30,576 nucleotides of DNA, taken from a virus. The stretch's first letter is position 1, and each line of letters starts with the position of its first letter. A model generated the notes under the pieces. It had not been told where the DNA came from and did not search any database. It saw only the letters and a program-made list of their open reading frames with translations. The DNA lies in the IMG/VR virus record IMGVR_UViG_3300017751_000127, positions 1 through 30,576 of that record; one strand, given 5' to 3'. Shown here piece by piece: positions 15,261-21,914 of the stretch. The position numbers were made by a program, and so were the translations under genes.

Positions 15261-16451
15261 ATGGCGGTTGAATTGACATTGCCGACCATTGCGCCACAAG
15301 CGTTGACATTGCCGACCATTGCGCCACAAGCGATGACGTTGGAATCCGTGTCGGCGGTTTCTTTGTCTTTAACTGTTATATTAAATCGCGCGCCAGCAAT
15401 CACAACAAATCCGACAATAAGCGGAACGGCAAAGGTTGGCGAAACATTAACGGCAACCGCTGGAAATACAACGGGAACACCGACGCCAACATCAACATTC
15501 CAATGGCAACGAAGTGACAATGGCGTTTCGGGTTGGTCGGATATTAGTGGCGCAACGTCGACCACTTATGTTTTGATTTCCGCAGATGAAACAAAATATT
15601 TCCGAGTAAGTCAAACCGCGACAAATGTTGAAGGAAGCGTGACGGCAACAAGCGCGTCAACATCGCAAGTTCAACCCGCATTTGATTATTTGTTTGACGA
15701 TTATTCAACGGGTGTTTTGGCTGGATATTCAATGCGGAAATTGTCGTCGACCTATGAAGGGAATTGTATAGAGGTGACGCAAGATGGGGAAACATTCACA
15801 AACATTGGCTTTTCTAATAATGTATTGGACGAATCCGCAATCAATACAATTGCATCGGCAAACGGTGACCCCGTTTTTGTTTCTAAAATATACGACCAAA
15901 GCGGTAGTGGTGAGGATATGGTACAAACCACTTTCAGCGCAATGCCGCAAATACACAACGGAACAAAAATTTTGAAAGTAAATGATAAGCCCGCCGTATA
16001 CTATGATGGCACGGACTTTATGCAAGTGAATAATGAGCATATCATAAGCGGTGCAATGGGTTTTTATCAAGTCAATTCAAACACCAATTCGGGAAGGGGC
16101 TTTGATTCATCTAACCAATCAAGTAATTTCACTTTATTGAGTTTTAGATTCCAATTAAAATTAGCGGGAACGCAAAAATTATATACGCTTAATTTGCCCT
16201 ATGATAATCAACGAATTTGGTTCGGTGGTAGAAATTCGGAAAATTCATTTTTAGCTAAAATGAATAATAACACCTACGACATTTCATCCACAACAAGCAC
16301 GGGCGATGTTAAGATTCAAAAACTTGGAAGTAGTGTTTCTTATTACGATGGATACATTCAAGAGTTTGTTATTTACGATAACGACCAAGAAAACACATCG
16401 TCAAACGTCATCACACAAATCAACAATTTTTATTCAGTATTTACACTCTAA
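15261..16451 (+). CDS. Tail adhesin / receptor-binding protein: Ig-like plus lectin-like domain
   Basis: A 396-aa protein. Residues 1-35 hold a tandem duplication (LTLPTIAPQA twice). Residues 45-130 form an Ig-like domain (ITTNPTISGTAKVGETLTATAG ... FQWQRSDN ... YFRVSQTATNVEGS). From about 145 there is a concanavalin-like domain with signatures of the arabinofuranosidase-B catalytic type family (GYSMRKLSSTYEGNCIEV, VFVSKIYDQSGSGEDMVQTT, INDKPAVYYDG-like). It probably recognises a surface glycan. DNA after about 15690 is clearly more AT-rich (ATA, TTA, AAT codons) than the 5' part, consistent with module exchange. Confidence 0.72.
   Translation: MAVELTLPTIAPQALTLPTIAPQAMTLESVSAVSLSLTVILNRAPAITTNPTISGTAKVGETLTATAGNTTGTPTPTSTFQWQRSDNGVSGWSDISGATSTTYVLISADETKYFRVSQTATNVEGSVTATSASTSQVQPAFDYLFDDYSTGVLAGYSMRKLSSTYEGNCIEVTQDGETFTNIGFSNNVLDESAINTIASANGDPVFVSKIYDQSGSGEDMVQTTFSAMPQIHNGTKILKVNDKPAVYYDGTDFMQVNNEHIISGAMGFYQVNSNTNSGRGFDSSNQSSNFTLLSFRFQLKLAGTQKLYTLNLPYDNQRIWFGGRNSENSFLAKMNNNTYDISSTTSTGDVKIQKLGSSVSYYDGYIQEFVIYDNDQENTSSNVITQINNFYSVFTL
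15273..15332 (+). repeat. Perfect 30-bp tandem duplication in the adhesin gene
   Basis: Two identical 30-bp units (15273-15302 and 15303-15332), each encoding LTLPTIAPQA. They lie in frame at the N-terminus of the adhesin, so copy number changes would lengthen or shorten the linker by 10 residues. Confidence 0.95.
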
Positions 16452-16663
16452 TGAGTTATTTTATTGGAACATATCAACAATGTTTAGACTACGATAATCA
16501 AGTGACGATTGGCGAATCTTACAACCAAGATAGGGGCATCAATTGGGCAATAATACACGAACATCCAAACGGAACGGATTTCGCAATCTTAAAGCATGAA
16601 AAATATGATGCGGAATTGACGTTGGTGGAATCGTTGGGTGACGATTGGTTTCCAGAAATTTAA
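16451..16663 (+). CDS. Small hypothetical protein (70 aa), tail module
   Basis: MSYFIGTYQQCLDYDNQVTIGESYNQ, then INWAIIHEHPNGTDFAILKHEKY and a short acidic end (LGDDWFPEI). Coupled to the adhesin by a 1-nt overlap (TAATG). It looks like a small beta protein; similar small ORFs occur at this place in other Bacteroidota phages and may be fibre chaperones or minor tail proteins. No family is recognised. Confidence 0.6.
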   Translation: MSYFIGTYQQCLDYDNQVTIGESYNQDRGINWAIIHEHPNGTDFAILKHEKYDAELTLVESLGDDWFPEI

Positions 16664-16673
16664 TTCAAATATT

Positions 16674-17132
16674 ATGAGAAAGATTGACAAAATATTTATC
16701 CATTGTTCAGCGACACCAGAAGGTCGCGACATAAAAATGGAAACGATAAAATCATGGCACGTCAAAGGGCGTGGATGGCGAAATATTGGCTACCACTTTG
16801 TGATTGAGTTGGACGGAACGTTGAAGGTCGGACGACCGATGGAACAGATGGGCGCGGGCGTCAAAGGACACAACGCAAATTCAATTCATGTTTGCTACGT
16901 TGGCGGCATTGATAAAAACAAGAAAGCGAAAGACACCCGCACGGAAGAACAACGGGAAACGCTGAACACCATCATTGGCCGTTTAGTCGAACAATATCCC
17001 GACGCGTCCGTTCATGGACACAATGAGTTTGCAAACAAGGCGTGTCCGTCATTCGACGTTCAAAAGGAATTTGGAACACCTAAAAAATCCAAGCCAAAGA
17101 AATCCAAACCAACACCAAAAGCAGAAGAATAA
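16674..17132 (+). CDS. N-acetylmuramoyl-L-alanine amidase (T7 lysozyme-like endolysin)
   Basis: A 152-aa amidase_2-type endolysin that cleaves the amide bond between N-acetylmuramic acid and L-alanine. The start is set at 16674 because MRKIDKIFIHCSATPEG is the family opening. Zinc ligands are His10, His114 or His116 and Cys124 (VHGHNEFANKACPSF), and Lys122 sits where T7 lysozyme has its catalytic Lys128. GYHFVIELDG (39-48) is also conserved. A lysine/proline-rich tail (133-152) is an addition that might bind the cell wall. No signal peptide is seen, so it depends on the holin-like genes directly downstream. Confidence 0.9.
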   Translation: MRKIDKIFIHCSATPEGRDIKMETIKSWHVKGRGWRNIGYHFVIELDGTLKVGRPMEQMGAGVKGHNANSIHVCYVGGIDKNKKAKDTRTEEQRETLNTIIGRLVEQYPDASVHGHNEFANKACPSFDVQKEFGTPKKSKPKKSKPTPKAEE

Positions 17133-17348
17133 ATGAAAAGATTTGTCCAGATATTTAAGAACGACAACGATTGGAACGAAAAAACAATCATTGGTTTCCT
17201 ATCATTTGCGGTCATGGTGTTCGTCATGTTCATTGACGTAATCACCAACGTTTCAATCAATGAATTCATTTACAATTCATTCGTCATCGTGACATTGGGT
17301 TCGTTTGGAATCGCGGGGTTGGAAAAGTTTTCATCCTCTAAAAAATAA
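17133..17348 (+). CDS. Putative holin (two transmembrane segments)
   Basis: A 71-aa protein immediately after the endolysin stop. Two hydrophobic helices are visible, about residues 20-39 (IIGFLSFAVMVFVMFIDVIT) and 45-62 (FIYNSFVIVTLGSFGIAG), with a short charged C-terminal tail (EKFSSSKK). Size, topology and position fit a class II holin that would permeabilise the inner membrane to release the amidase. Assigned from position and topology only. Confidence 0.65.
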   Translation: MKRFVQIFKNDNDWNEKTIIGFLSFAVMVFVMFIDVITNVSINEFIYNSFVIVTLGSFGIAGLEKFSSSKK

Positions 17349-17351
17349 CCC

Positions 17352-17507
17352 ATGTCAATCCACGACCTAAAATTGTACACCATCAACACGTTGACCATGG
17401 CGGTCACGTTCACCAACATTGAATCGACGTTGAAAATTGTTTTGCTTTTTGCGTCCATCGGGTACACGTTACAACGCTGGTATATTATGAACAAGAAAAA
17501 TGATTGA
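17352..17507 (+). CDS. Small membrane protein (51 aa), second holin-like candidate
   Basis: MSIHDLKLYTINTLTMAVTFTNI, then TLKIVLLFASIGYTLQRWY and a basic tail ending KKND. It has one clear hydrophobic helix (about residues 27-45) and possibly a weaker one before it. It lies 3 nt after the putative holin and overlaps the histidine kinase ATG by 1 nt (TGATG), so it is part of the same operon. It may be a holin partner or antiholin. Not recognised as a specific family. Confidence 0.6.
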   Translation: MSIHDLKLYTINTLTMAVTFTNIESTLKIVLLFASIGYTLQRWYIMNKKND

Positions 17508-18745
17508 TGCGTTTATCGATTGCGTCAAAAATATGTTTGGCCATTGCCGTTGCAATCATGATTTGTTTTTTTGCAATGCAGACGGCATTGGTCATCGGGT
17601 ATCAAGAAACAACACACACCACCACATTGATTGGTTGGTTGTCGGTTGTTTTGTTCATGCCGTTTTTCTTCTTTGTTGTCGTTGAATTCGTTCGTCAAAC
17701 ACGATACAAATTCCAAACCATTGACGACACATTGTCGGCAATCAACGAATCAAACATGTTGGTTGAATTCGAATTGGATGGGACAATCGTTTCGTGCAAT
17801 GATATTTTTTGCGACGTCATGGGGTACAATCGCGACGAGTTAATCGGAACCAAACACAAACAATTCACCACAACACATGATTTCGATTCAACAAAATATC
17901 ATTCATTTTGGTACGATTTAAAGCGTGGAAAAATCAAGTCTGGTGAATTCATTCGGAAAACAAAATCGGGCGCGTTGGTTTGGATTTACGGAAACTACAA
18001 TCCAATAAAAAATCCCTATGGGGAAACATATCGCGTTTTAAAGATTGCCACCGACATCACCGACAAAAAGAACATTGAAATCGAGGTCGGCAAAAAGAAC
18101 GCGTATCTGGAACACGCCGCAAAGATTTTGCGCCACGATATGCATTCGGGAATCAACACATATATTCCCCGCGGATTGGGTTCGCTGAAACGTAGGTTGA
18201 CCGACGACCAAATCAAAACGATGAAGATAGGCGCGCCAATAAGAATGATTCAAGAAGGATTGACACACACACAACGCGTTTATAAAGGTGTTAAAGAGTT
18301 CACCAACCTTGTGAAATTGGATTCCCAATTGGAAAAGAACCCGCACGATTTACGGGAAATCTTGACGAATTATTTGGACGCGACGGCATATTTCAAACAA
18401 GTCATTTTGAACGATTTGATTGTGTGCGACGTCAATGATTCTTTATTTTGTACCGCGATAGATAATTTTATTCGGAACGGATTGAAGTACAATGACGCCC
18501 CAACAAAAGTGGTTTCTTTGTATATGGAAAACGATTCCACGTTGGTCATTGAAGATAATGGGCGCGGGATGTCGCAATCCGATTTTGAACAATTGTCGAA
18601 GCCGTACACGCGACGCGACGGCCAAAAAGAAAATGGAACGGGATTGGGATTGAACATTTGTGTCGCCATCATGGACGAACACGGGTTCGGAATCACCGCG
18701 GAAAAATTAGAACAAGGAACCAAAATTAGAATACACATACAATGA
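17507..18745 (+). CDS. Membrane PAS-domain sensor histidine kinase
   Basis: A 412-aa histidine kinase, start ATG 17507 overlapping the previous stop. Seen: two membrane helices (about 8-30 and 41-61) with only a short loop between, a PAS domain (about 72-187; LVEFELDGTIVSCND, FCDVMGYNRDELIG, then ITDKKNIE), a phospho-acceptor H-box around His210 (KILRHDMHSGIN), an N-box (IDNFIRNGLKYND, about 318-330), G1 (EDNGRGM, 349-355) and G2 (GTGLGL, 377-382). All catalytic boxes look intact. With almost no periplasmic domain, the signal is probably membrane or cytosolic. Its partner is the next gene (ATGA overlap). A full kinase is rare in phages. Confidence 0.88.
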   Translation: MRLSIASKICLAIAVAIMICFFAMQTALVIGYQETTHTTTLIGWLSVVLFMPFFFFVVVEFVRQTRYKFQTIDDTLSAINESNMLVEFELDGTIVSCNDIFCDVMGYNRDELIGTKHKQFTTTHDFDSTKYHSFWYDLKRGKIKSGEFIRKTKSGALVWIYGNYNPIKNPYGETYRVLKIATDITDKKNIEIEVGKKNAYLEHAAKILRHDMHSGINTYIPRGLGSLKRRLTDDQIKTMKIGAPIRMIQEGLTHTQRVYKGVKEFTNLVKLDSQLEKNPHDLREILTNYLDATAYFKQVILNDLIVCDVNDSLFCTAIDNFIRNGLKYNDAPTKVVSLYMENDSTLVIEDNGRGMSQSDFEQLSKPYTRRDGQKENGTGLGLNICVAIMDEHGFGITAEKLEQGTKIRIHIQ

Positions 18746-19179
18746 TAAAATCAATTTTACTGGTCGATGACGAAGATTTGTTTCACCTTGTTTTTGAAGA
18801 TGCTTGTTCGTTGCTTGACATGACCTTATCATTGGAAGCGTTGAATTCATCGGATGAGGCCGACAGATTGTTCAAAGAATGGTTTGAAGGCAACGACAAA
18901 AACGCCCGACCCGAATGTGTATTTGTAGACCTAAACATCATTGGTTCGTCATTTGACGGCATTGAATTGATTCGTAAAATCAACACCGATTATGGCAACG
19001 GCGTGGTCATCGGAATCATTTCATCGTCGGACGACAACAAAGAGATTGAAAAAGCCAAATCCGTGGGCGCACAATTCTGGATTATTAAGAGCGACGAAAT
19101 AGAACCGCGGTTGGAACAATTCGTTTCCGATTACGATGGCTATGTGAAAAAGACAAACGCGTTCAAGGTTTACAACTAA
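18742..19179 (+). CDS. Single-domain response regulator (CheY-like)
   Basis: A 145-aa receiver domain without an output domain. Key residues: Asp9/Asp10 (VDDED), phospho-acceptor Asp63 (VFVDLN), Ser94 (GIISSSDD) and Lys116 (WIIKSDE). It should accept phosphate from the kinase encoded just upstream (4-nt overlap). With no DNA-binding domain it must act by protein contact, for example on the host transcription or signalling network or on the membrane proteins encoded next. Codon use equals that of the neighbours, so the pair is well adapted to this phage lineage. Confidence 0.88.
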   Translation: MIKSILLVDDEDLFHLVFEDACSLLDMTLSLEALNSSDEADRLFKEWFEGNDKNARPECVFVDLNIIGSSFDGIELIRKINTDYGNGVVIGIISSSDDNKEIEKAKSVGAQFWIIKSDEIEPRLEQFVSDYDGYVKKTNAFKVYN

Positions 19180-19182
19180 CCA

Positions 19183-19734
19183 ATGAACGTCACGCGGAAC
19201 ACACGCAACGCATTGATTCAAATTTCCAAACAAAACAAAGTGTTTTTGGAAGGGAACATTTTGAAATTGATTCGCGTGGATGACGACGACGACGAATTCA
19301 AAGAGTATTTGAAGGAATGCAAACGTCGGGACAACACGTCACGAAAGAAGCGTTTGGACGTTACCAAGCGCGTGCAATCCCAAAACAAACAATTGGAAAC
19401 GGCGGCAAAGGAAAACGAAACGTTGATGCAAGATTTGAAAGTCGCATTGAATGAAGCCGAATCATTGAGGGACGAAGCCGTTGAAGATTTGGACATATTA
19501 CAAAAGCGAACACAATTCGAATTGATTGGATTGATTGTTCGCGTGGCATTGATAATCATTGTGAGCGTGGGCGCACTTACAACAATTATGTATCTGGTAG
19601 CCTTGTTGTCGTCAAAGGACACCACAATTTTGGGGAACGCGTGGTCGAATATGTTTGGAATATTATTGACCAATTCGTTTTCTATCATTGGGACAATCAT
19701 GGGGGTGAAATATGCAACAGAAAAAAACCAATAG
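19183..19734 (+). CDS. Coiled-coil membrane protein (183 aa)
   Basis: No family recognised. Residues 33-37 are an acidic DDDDD run; about 55-110 is a long charged helix with coiled-coil character (LDVTKRVQSQNKQLETAAKENE ... ALNEAESLRDEAVEDL); two membrane helices follow (about 115-142 and 158-175). It begins 3 nt after the response regulator and overlaps the next gene by 23 nt, so it belongs to the same operon. The cytosolic coiled coil plus membrane anchor suggests a scaffold or an effector controlled by the two-component pair; that is inference from position. Confidence 0.62.
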   Translation: MNVTRNTRNALIQISKQNKVFLEGNILKLIRVDDDDDEFKEYLKECKRRDNTSRKKRLDVTKRVQSQNKQLETAAKENETLMQDLKVALNEAESLRDEAVEDLDILQKRTQFELIGLIVRVALIIIVSVGALTTIMYLVALLSSKDTTILGNAWSNMFGILLTNSFSIIGTIMGVKYATEKNQ

Positions 19735-20032
19735 TTACGGCGATAGTGTTCGCAATTGGGCGCGTGCTTATCAAGATAGTGTCGCGGTAGATTATGACGC
19801 CAAAGAAATGCGGTACATTTATATTCATAAGGACCATAAGGATAGTTACAAAGGCGGTGTAAAAGACAACAACGGGGTGGCATCTGCGGAATGGCAATTC
19901 ACCTTAGTGCCTTTGTTTTTTGCCATCATGTTGACGTTGTTGATTTTTGCGTTCATCTTATATCGTGACAACAAAATCGGGATGTCTAAAAAATACGAAT
20001 CAATCTTAACACTAATAAAAAAGAAGCAATGA
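19712..20032 (+). CDS. Single-pass membrane protein (106 aa)
   Basis: The N-terminal 60 residues are hydrophilic (YGDSVRNWARAYQDSVAVDYDAKEMRYIYIHKDHKD), followed by one membrane helix (about 64-84; LVPLFFAIMLTLLIFAFIL) and a basic tail. Start ATG 19712 lies inside the preceding gene (23-nt overlap) and the stop overlaps the next ATG (ATGA). Function unknown; it may pair with the preceding coiled-coil membrane protein. Confidence 0.55.
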   Translation: MQQKKTNSYGDSVRNWARAYQDSVAVDYDAKEMRYIYIHKDHKDSYKGGVKDNNGVASAEWQFTLVPLFFAIMLTLLIFAFILYRDNKIGMSKKYESILTLIKKKQ

Positions 20033-20145
20033 CGGAAAATGTGAAAACCGATTTCGACGAATGGGTCGAAGATTTACAAAACCAAGAACAACCAGAACAA
20101 TGCAACATCGAAAATCAAGACGAATGCGATTCGTGTGGGTCGTAA
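20029..20145 (+). CDS. Very small acidic protein (38 aa)
   Basis: MTENVKTDFDEWVEDLQNQ followed by a Gln/Glu-rich stretch with three cysteines (QCNIENQDECDSCGS). It is coupled by ATGA to the upstream gene and overlaps the spanin candidate in another frame from 20100. The coupling supports translation. Function unknown. Confidence 0.5.
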   Translation: MTENVKTDFDEWVEDLQNQEQPEQCNIENQDECDSCGS

Positions 20146-20540
20146 TATTCGCCGCGGTTCTTCAATCGTGTGGTGCATCGTGGCACCTAAAGCGTGCGAT
20201 TGCAAAAGACCCAACAATCATGAACGACACGATTGTGAAAGTCGACACAACGTTCGTGACGGACGAAATAAGATTGACGGACACATTGGTCGTTCGGGAC
20301 ACAATCGTTCGTGAAATCAAAAAAGACAATGCGGTCGTTCGCGTTCAAAAGATACATGACACGATTCGCATTGATGTGGTTTGCCCACCCGACACCATCC
20401 GTTTCGTGGATGAAATAATGGTGGACAGAATCATCTATAAAGAACAAAAAGGTCCCGAATGGTATCGCAAGACCATGACGGTTCTTTGGTTGGTGGTGTC
20501 CATTCTGGTCATCATCTGGGCGATGAGGTTGACGAAATAG
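20100..20540 (+). CDS. Candidate unimolecular spanin (lipoprotein with C-terminal membrane helix)
   Basis: A 146-aa protein from ATG 20100 (ATG 20124 is an alternative giving MRFVWVVIFAAVLQSC). The N-terminus is a lipoprotein signal peptide with lipobox LQSC. The middle is a beta-rich repeat region with many D-T-I/V units (DTIVKVDTTFVTDEIRLTDTLVV, HDTIRIDVV, PPDTIRFVDEI). The C-terminus is a membrane helix (VLWLVVSILVIIWAM) ending KLTK-like (RLTK). An outer-membrane lipid anchor plus an inner-membrane helix in one chain is the topology of u-spanins such as T1 gp11. It closes the lysis operon before a terminator. Function inferred from topology and place. Confidence 0.68.
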   Translation: MQHRKSRRMRFVWVVIFAAVLQSCGASWHLKRAIAKDPTIMNDTIVKVDTTFVTDEIRLTDTLVVRDTIVREIKKDNAVVRVQKIHDTIRIDVVCPPDTIRFVDEIMVDRIIYKEQKGPEWYRKTMTVLWLVVSILVIIWAMRLTK

Positions 20541-20582
20541 CGCAAAACGTACAATCGGGCGACCGATTGTTTTGTTGTTGTG

Positions 20583-20617
20583 GGGACGTTCTTTTGGACG
20601 TCCCTTTTTATTTTTTT
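20583..20617 (+). terminator. Strong terminator ending the late operon
   Basis: GGGACGT (20583-20589) pairs with ACGTCCC (20598-20604), followed by a T-rich tract to 20617. Same stem style as the terminator at 2967-2999. It separates the late genes from the early-type region. Confidence 0.82.
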
Positions 20618-20629
20618 AAAAAACTTTTG

Positions 20630-20667
20630 TTCACAATTTGTGAATTCAAATTATTGTTATATATTTA
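20630..20667 (+). promoter_or_regulatory. Promoter P2 with palindromic operator
   Basis: TTCACA (20630-20635), ATT, TGTGAA (20639-20644) form a perfect 15-bp palindrome. The operator overlaps the TTTG -33 element (20637-20640), and TATATTTA at 20660-20667 is one base from TAnnTTTG with a 19-nt spacer. A bound repressor would block RNA polymerase. Leader AACAAAAACAAAGACAAA follows. Confidence 0.68.
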
Positions 20668-20695
20668 CATCAGTAATAACAAAAACAAAGACAAA

Positions 20696-21031
20696 ATGAA
20701 TTTAACTAAGAAATCACAAAAAACCTTAGAGCGTTTAACAGCTAAATCTAATGATAAGGGACGTATGCCTAAACTTACTTTAGTTCACGAATTATTAAAC
20801 GAGTTAAATATCGAGCATAAATTTTATGCATCTTCTTGTACTAAAACGACAAGCGCAAGCGGCTTGCGTTATTCTACTGGCGGCGGCTCAAGATTTTACG
20901 ATGGTTATAAATTATCTATTGAATTAGAAAGCACCCGTATACATATGGACACAACAGACACCTACTATTCATGGAATACTTGCCACTATTCTAGAGATAT
21001 ATTAAAACTTATAAAATCATTACCTAAATAA
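20696..21031 (+). CDS. Hypothetical early-type protein (111 aa)
   Basis: The start is set at ATG 20696, directly after promoter P2 and its A-rich leader; longer in-frame readings would run back through the terminator. The product begins MNLTKKSQKTLERLTAKSND and has a helical N-terminus, a Ser/Gly/Thr-rich middle (SSCTKTTSASGLRYSTGGGS) and a beta part (YKLSIELESTRIHMDTTDTYYSW). Composition differs from the late genes (many TTA, ATA, AAA codons). It is a single-gene unit followed by a terminator. Function unknown; the expression signals suggest an early host-takeover product. Confidence 0.65.
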   Translation: MNLTKKSQKTLERLTAKSNDKGRMPKLTLVHELLNELNIEHKFYASSCTKTTSASGLRYSTGGGSRFYDGYKLSIELESTRIHMDTTDTYYSWNTCHYSRDILKLIKSLPK

Positions 21032-21053
21032 AATCAACCAGAATCAAAACAAG

Positions 21054-21079
21054 GGGAATCCATCGGGTTCCCTTTTTTT
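21054..21079 (+). terminator. Rho-independent terminator
   Basis: GGGAATCC (21054-21061) pairs with GGGTTCCC (21065-21072), with one U-G pair and a 3-nt loop, followed by seven T residues. It ends the 20696-21031 unit. Confidence 0.8.
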
Positions 21080-21091
21080 ATGCCATTAAAA

Positions 21092-21126
21092 AAACCCAAA
21101 CGTTCCAAATGGGTTCGTCTGGGTTT
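21092..21126. repeat. Inverted repeat with two alternative right arms
   Basis: AAACCCA (21092-21098) can pair with TGGGTT at 21110-21115 or with TGGGTTT at 21120-21126. The two stems exclude one another. T residues follow the second. It could be a second, bidirectional terminator or a switching structure. Confidence 0.45.
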
Positions 21127-21298
21127 TCACACAACAATTCGTTAAGAGCAAGAGAAACGATTGTATTTTTATGAAAAAATTTATTCTTTAATTTGTCCAT
21201 GTGTTCTGCCCCCTCCCCGAGGGGCAAAGCCACTTGGCCAAATTAAATTTTTTGTGAGTGAATGTCAAGATTTGGCGTGATGGATTATTATTGCATTA

Positions 21299-21353
21299 TT
21301 CACAATTATTTTTGTTCACATATTGTGTATTTAAATTATTCGTTATATATTAG
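21299..21353 (+). promoter_or_regulatory. Promoter P3 with operator-like repeats
   Basis: TTCACA occurs at 21299-21304 and again at 21315-21320, the second followed by TAT TGTGTA (5 of 6 matches to the P2 palindrome arm). TTG (21323-21325) and TATATTAG (21346-21353) form -33 and -7 elements 20 nt apart. The whole block is strongly similar to P2 (20630-20690), including the AAACAAAAACAAAG leader. Confidence 0.65.
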
Positions 21354-21383
21354 CATTGTTAAACAAAAACAAAGAGCAAAGAC

Positions 21384-21554
21384 ATGGACAAAGTAATCTG
21401 TATTAAAAACGTCAAAGCCAAAAAAGGTTTTGAATTCAAGCAAGGCGAATCATTTGATTTTGCAATCCACAACGATGGCATCGTTGTCTACTTTTCAAAA
21501 TTTGAATTTGTAAAAATCAAAAGCCAAAAAGCATTCAATAAATATTTTAAATAA
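21384..21554 (+). CDS. Small hypothetical protein (56 aa)
   Basis: First gene behind promoter P3 and leader AAACAAAAACAAAGAGCAAAGAC. MDKVICIKNVKAKKGFEFKQG then a beta stretch (FAIHNDGIVVYFSKFEFVKI) and a lysine-rich end. Basic overall. The pattern suggests a small SH3-like beta barrel, but no family is recognised. Probably early. Confidence 0.6.
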   Translation: MDKVICIKNVKAKKGFEFKQGESFDFAIHNDGIVVYFSKFEFVKIKSQKAFNKYFK

Positions 21555-21565
21555 ACAAAGAGCAA

Positions 21566-21697
21566 ATGAAAACAATCAAACAACTATCAAACGAATTACA
21601 ATCTTTACTTGAAAAAAGAAATACAAAAGATTGGACAGATACGGACCAAATAAAGGTCGAATGTATTTCGTCAAAGATTGCACAACTAATGAGGTAA
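21566..21697 (+). CDS. Small helical protein (43 aa)
   Basis: MKTIKQLSNELQSLLEKRNT followed by DWTDTDQIKVECISSKIAQLMR; nearly all helical with a probable two-helix hairpin. The leader AAACAAAGAGCAA directly precedes the ATG, as for its neighbours. Function unknown. Confidence 0.55.
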   Translation: MKTIKQLSNELQSLLEKRNTKDWTDTDQIKVECISSKIAQLMR

Positions 21698-21714
21698 ACA
21701 AAAACAAAGAGCAA

Positions 21715-21852
21715 ATGAAAAATTGGATTCTTAAAAACTACCCCCCAATCGTTTTGACAATTTTGACATTGATGGTTTTCGTGTTGATGGCTGGATTGCT
21801 TTCCGCAATCAACCACATCACGACGCCAGATTTGCCAATTCAATATCAATAA
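21715..21852 (+). CDS. Small membrane protein (45 aa)
   Basis: ATG 21715 follows the repeated leader (AAACAAAAACAAAGAGCAA), which decides the start over longer in-frame readings. One strong membrane helix (about residues 11-32; IVLTILTLMVFVLMAGLLSAI) and a short polar tail (NHITTPDLPIQYQ). Single-pass early membrane proteins of this kind are often superinfection exclusion or host-inhibiting factors; that role is a guess. Confidence 0.55.
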   Translation: MKNWILKNYPPIVLTILTLMVFVLMAGLLSAINHITTPDLPIQYQ

Positions 21853-21853
21853 A

Positions 21854-21876
21854 GATTCGGAACGACGCCCCGAATC
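21854..21876 (+). terminator. Hairpin after the small-gene cluster, weak terminator
   Basis: GATTCGG (21854-21860) pairs perfectly with CCGAATC (21870-21876), 9-nt loop. There is no T tract behind it, so it may be an mRNA stabiliser or attenuator rather than a full terminator. Confidence 0.5.
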
Positions 21877-21914
21877 AACACAACAATGATGGCGTCAATA
21901 ACATTTTTTTAATT

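Larger units (their letters stand above)
21032..21383. other. Intergenic region with terminators, hairpins and promoter P3
   Basis: This 352-nt stretch has no convincing gene. It contains the terminator at 21054-21079, an inverted repeat with two competing right arms (21092-21126), a GC hairpin TGCCCC/GGGGCA at 21207-21226, a TTGGCCAA palindrome at 21235-21242, a TTCACAATT half-site at 21299-21307 and promoter P3. It is the only gap above 300 nt in the window. Candidate uses are a replication origin, a small RNA or an early regulatory region. Confidence 0.55.

Noticed and set aside
20459-20695. Longer N-terminus for the 20696 gene
   Set aside because: The extra frame passes through a strong terminator and promoter P2; the A-rich leader marks ATG 20696.
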